DNA from: DASQPR01 sp963831705
GTDB taxonomy: Bacteria > Actinomycetota > Actinomycetes > Mycobacteriales > Micromonosporaceae
Direction: 5' to 3'
Length of the DNA: 64,000 bases
Assembly (NCBI GenBank): GCA_963831705.1
Contig: CAWHRE010000010.1
Span: forward strand, 1,116,001 to 1,180,000
Positions within the stretch are counted from its first letter, which is position 1. Each line of letters begins with the position of its first letter. Positions 63,007 to 64,000 of this stretch are shown here, in pieces. A program made the translations under genes and the position numbers. Below the pieces are notes generated by a model, which made no database searches, was not told the DNA's origin, and saw nothing but the letters and a program-made list of their open reading frames with translations.

Positions 63007-63933
63007 TCGACGTCTCCCGGTTCCAGGTCCGGCCGAATCCGCACGAATCGCGGGAAGCGCAGCCGGCCGTCCGGGGTCTGCTGGCCGTACTTCACCTCGA
63101 TCACCACGGCTGGGCGTACCCAGGTGGCCTCTTTGGTTTCGGCTCGCGGCACTTCCTCTGCGAACGGTGAGCGGTCCGCGATCAGCGGCCGGAGCGCCGC
63201 GAGCAGCGCGCGCTCGGACGCAGCGGAAATGCCGCCGCCCACGCGTCCGCGGTAGACGAGCGCGCCGTCCTCCAACACCCCGACGAACAAAGCGCCGATG
63301 GTACGAGCACCCGGGCGCCATCCTCCGACCACGAAATCGGCGGTCTGATCGATCTTGTACTTGACCCAGTCCGGCGAACGGAGTCCGGGCCGATACGTCG
63401 ACGTCAGCCGCTTCGCGACGACGCCTTCCAGCTGATTCTCGGCGGCCGCGGCCCGGGTGGCGGAGCCGTCGGCGAACATCGGCGGCGTAAGCCAGTGATC
63501 ACCGGCGATGCGCAGAGTGTCGAGCGTCGAGCGCCGCTCCGCGTACGACCGGCCGACACAGATCGGCGCCGTAGAGACCGAGCACATCGAAGATCATGTA
63601 GGTGACCGGCCGGACCGACGCGAGCTGTGCCGCCTTCGTGGCGTCCCGCACGTGCATGCGCTCGGCGAGTGCGGAAAACGACGGTCGACCGGCGTCGTCG
63701 AGAACCACGATCTCGCCGTCCAGCACCGCACCCGGTACGGCCGTCCCAAGCCCGGCCAGCTCCGGGTACGCGATCGTGATGTCGGTGCCACTTCGCGCAT
63801 AGAGTCGGACATTTCCGTCAGAGAGCGCGGCAATCGCGCGTACGCCGTCCCACTTGAACTCGAAGCCCCAACCGGCGCCCCTCGGCAACTCGCCGGGCGT
63901 GGCGAGCATCGGGGTGACCGGAGTCGGCGACAC
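63003..63933 (-). pseudogene. ATP-dependent DNA ligase (LigD ligase domain), one frameshift
   Basis: Adenylation Lys is in FEFKWDGVRAIAAL (about residue 28); LDGEIVVLDDAG and later KYKIDQTADFVVGGW, VGGGI and VVIEVKYG follow. The frame breaks at about 63557-63561 by one extra base (LYGADL joins VGRSYAERRS when repaired), giving 310 codons. Ku, the usual partner, is not in the window but could lie to the right, since 67 bases remain. All catalytic motifs survive, so the shift may be an error. Confidence 0.82.
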
Positions 63934-64000
63934 CAGCCAAGATTACCGACGGCGATCATTAATTCACGCTTCGACAGCATGTTGGCGCGCAATTGTCTCG

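Overview
The window is high-G+C actinobacterial DNA. Mycothiol genes (mshA, mshD, a mycothiol-dependent isomerase-like protein), SenX3-RegX3, GlnR, the 33-residue ribosomal protein bS22, LmeA and an HbhA-like protein all point to a mycothiol-producing actinomycete. From memory of Mycobacterium tuberculosis, two separate stretches of that genome are recognisable in order: roughly Rv0505-Rv0474 (SerB-like HAD, acyltransferase, epimerase, bS22, excisionase-like HTH, TIM barrel, Ppx, Rv0495c-like, RegX3-SenX3, Gpm, YbjN, MshA, SDR, MurB, DUF2516, HbhA, XRE) and roughly Rv0812-Rv0820 (class IV aminotransferase, nitrobindin, SseC, CysA-type rhodanese, LmeA, GlnR, MshD, pst). I name no genus.

Layout. 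1-9.5 kb: DUF5667 membrane protein, HAD-IB phosphatase, envelope-lipid type enzymes, bS22, proline dehydrogenase, Ppx/GppA. 9.5-16.5 kb: GlxA-type regulator with a divergent MFS transporter, SenX3-RegX3 with divergent phoU, a DUF559 nuclease-like gene flanked by direct repeats, gpmA. 16.5-23.3 kb: MFS transporter, YbjN, MshA, SDR, methyltransferase, frameshifted murB, mycothiol-dependent isomerase-like protein. 23.4-25.7 kb: three genes of a YbjQ-like operon broken by many single-base indels. 25.7-33.5 kb: EI24/CysZ-like protein, alanyl-tRNA editing protein, hydrolase, DUF2516-HbhA-XRE, asparaginase, BKACE enzyme, YgfZ, Fur. 33.6-42.4 kb: aminotransferase, nitrobindin plus an uncatalogued 34-residue membrane peptide, DsrE, SseC-rhodanese operon with a cysteine-rich leader peptide, LmeA, GlnR, MshD. 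42.5-46.9 kb: the pstSCAB operon behind a clear PHO box. 46.9-64 kb: a secreted protein, NUDIX-thiolase, oxidoreductase, Pit-DUF47-PPK2 phosphate genes, DUF402, DinG, AI-2E-type permease, GroES-like protein, FUSC, PrsW and a split LigD system.

Phosphate handling dominates: SenX3-RegX3/PhoU as sensor and regulator, PHO-box-like repeats before pstS and between senX3 and phoU, high-affinity Pst, low-affinity Pit with its DUF47 partner, and PPK2 and Ppx for polyphosphate. Thiol and sulfur metabolism is a second theme (MshA, MshD, rhodanese-SseC, cysteine leader peptide, DsrE).

The most unusual non-coding signal is a set of dispersed intergenic palindromes in two families: GTTGATCCTGGAGTTA arms with a partly conserved 29-nt middle, and TTGATCATGGGG arms. 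They occur at convergent, tandem and divergent gene borders, supply stop codons to neighbouring genes, flank a DUF559 nuclease gene as part of an exact 23-bp direct repeat, and bracket a truncated ScyD/ScyE-like gene. About fourteen single-base frameshifts were found, most of them in 23.5-25.5 kb. Because one hits murB, sequence error is a real possibility. There is no stretch above 300 bases without a gene, and I saw no tRNA, rRNA, CRISPR array or complete insertion sequence.
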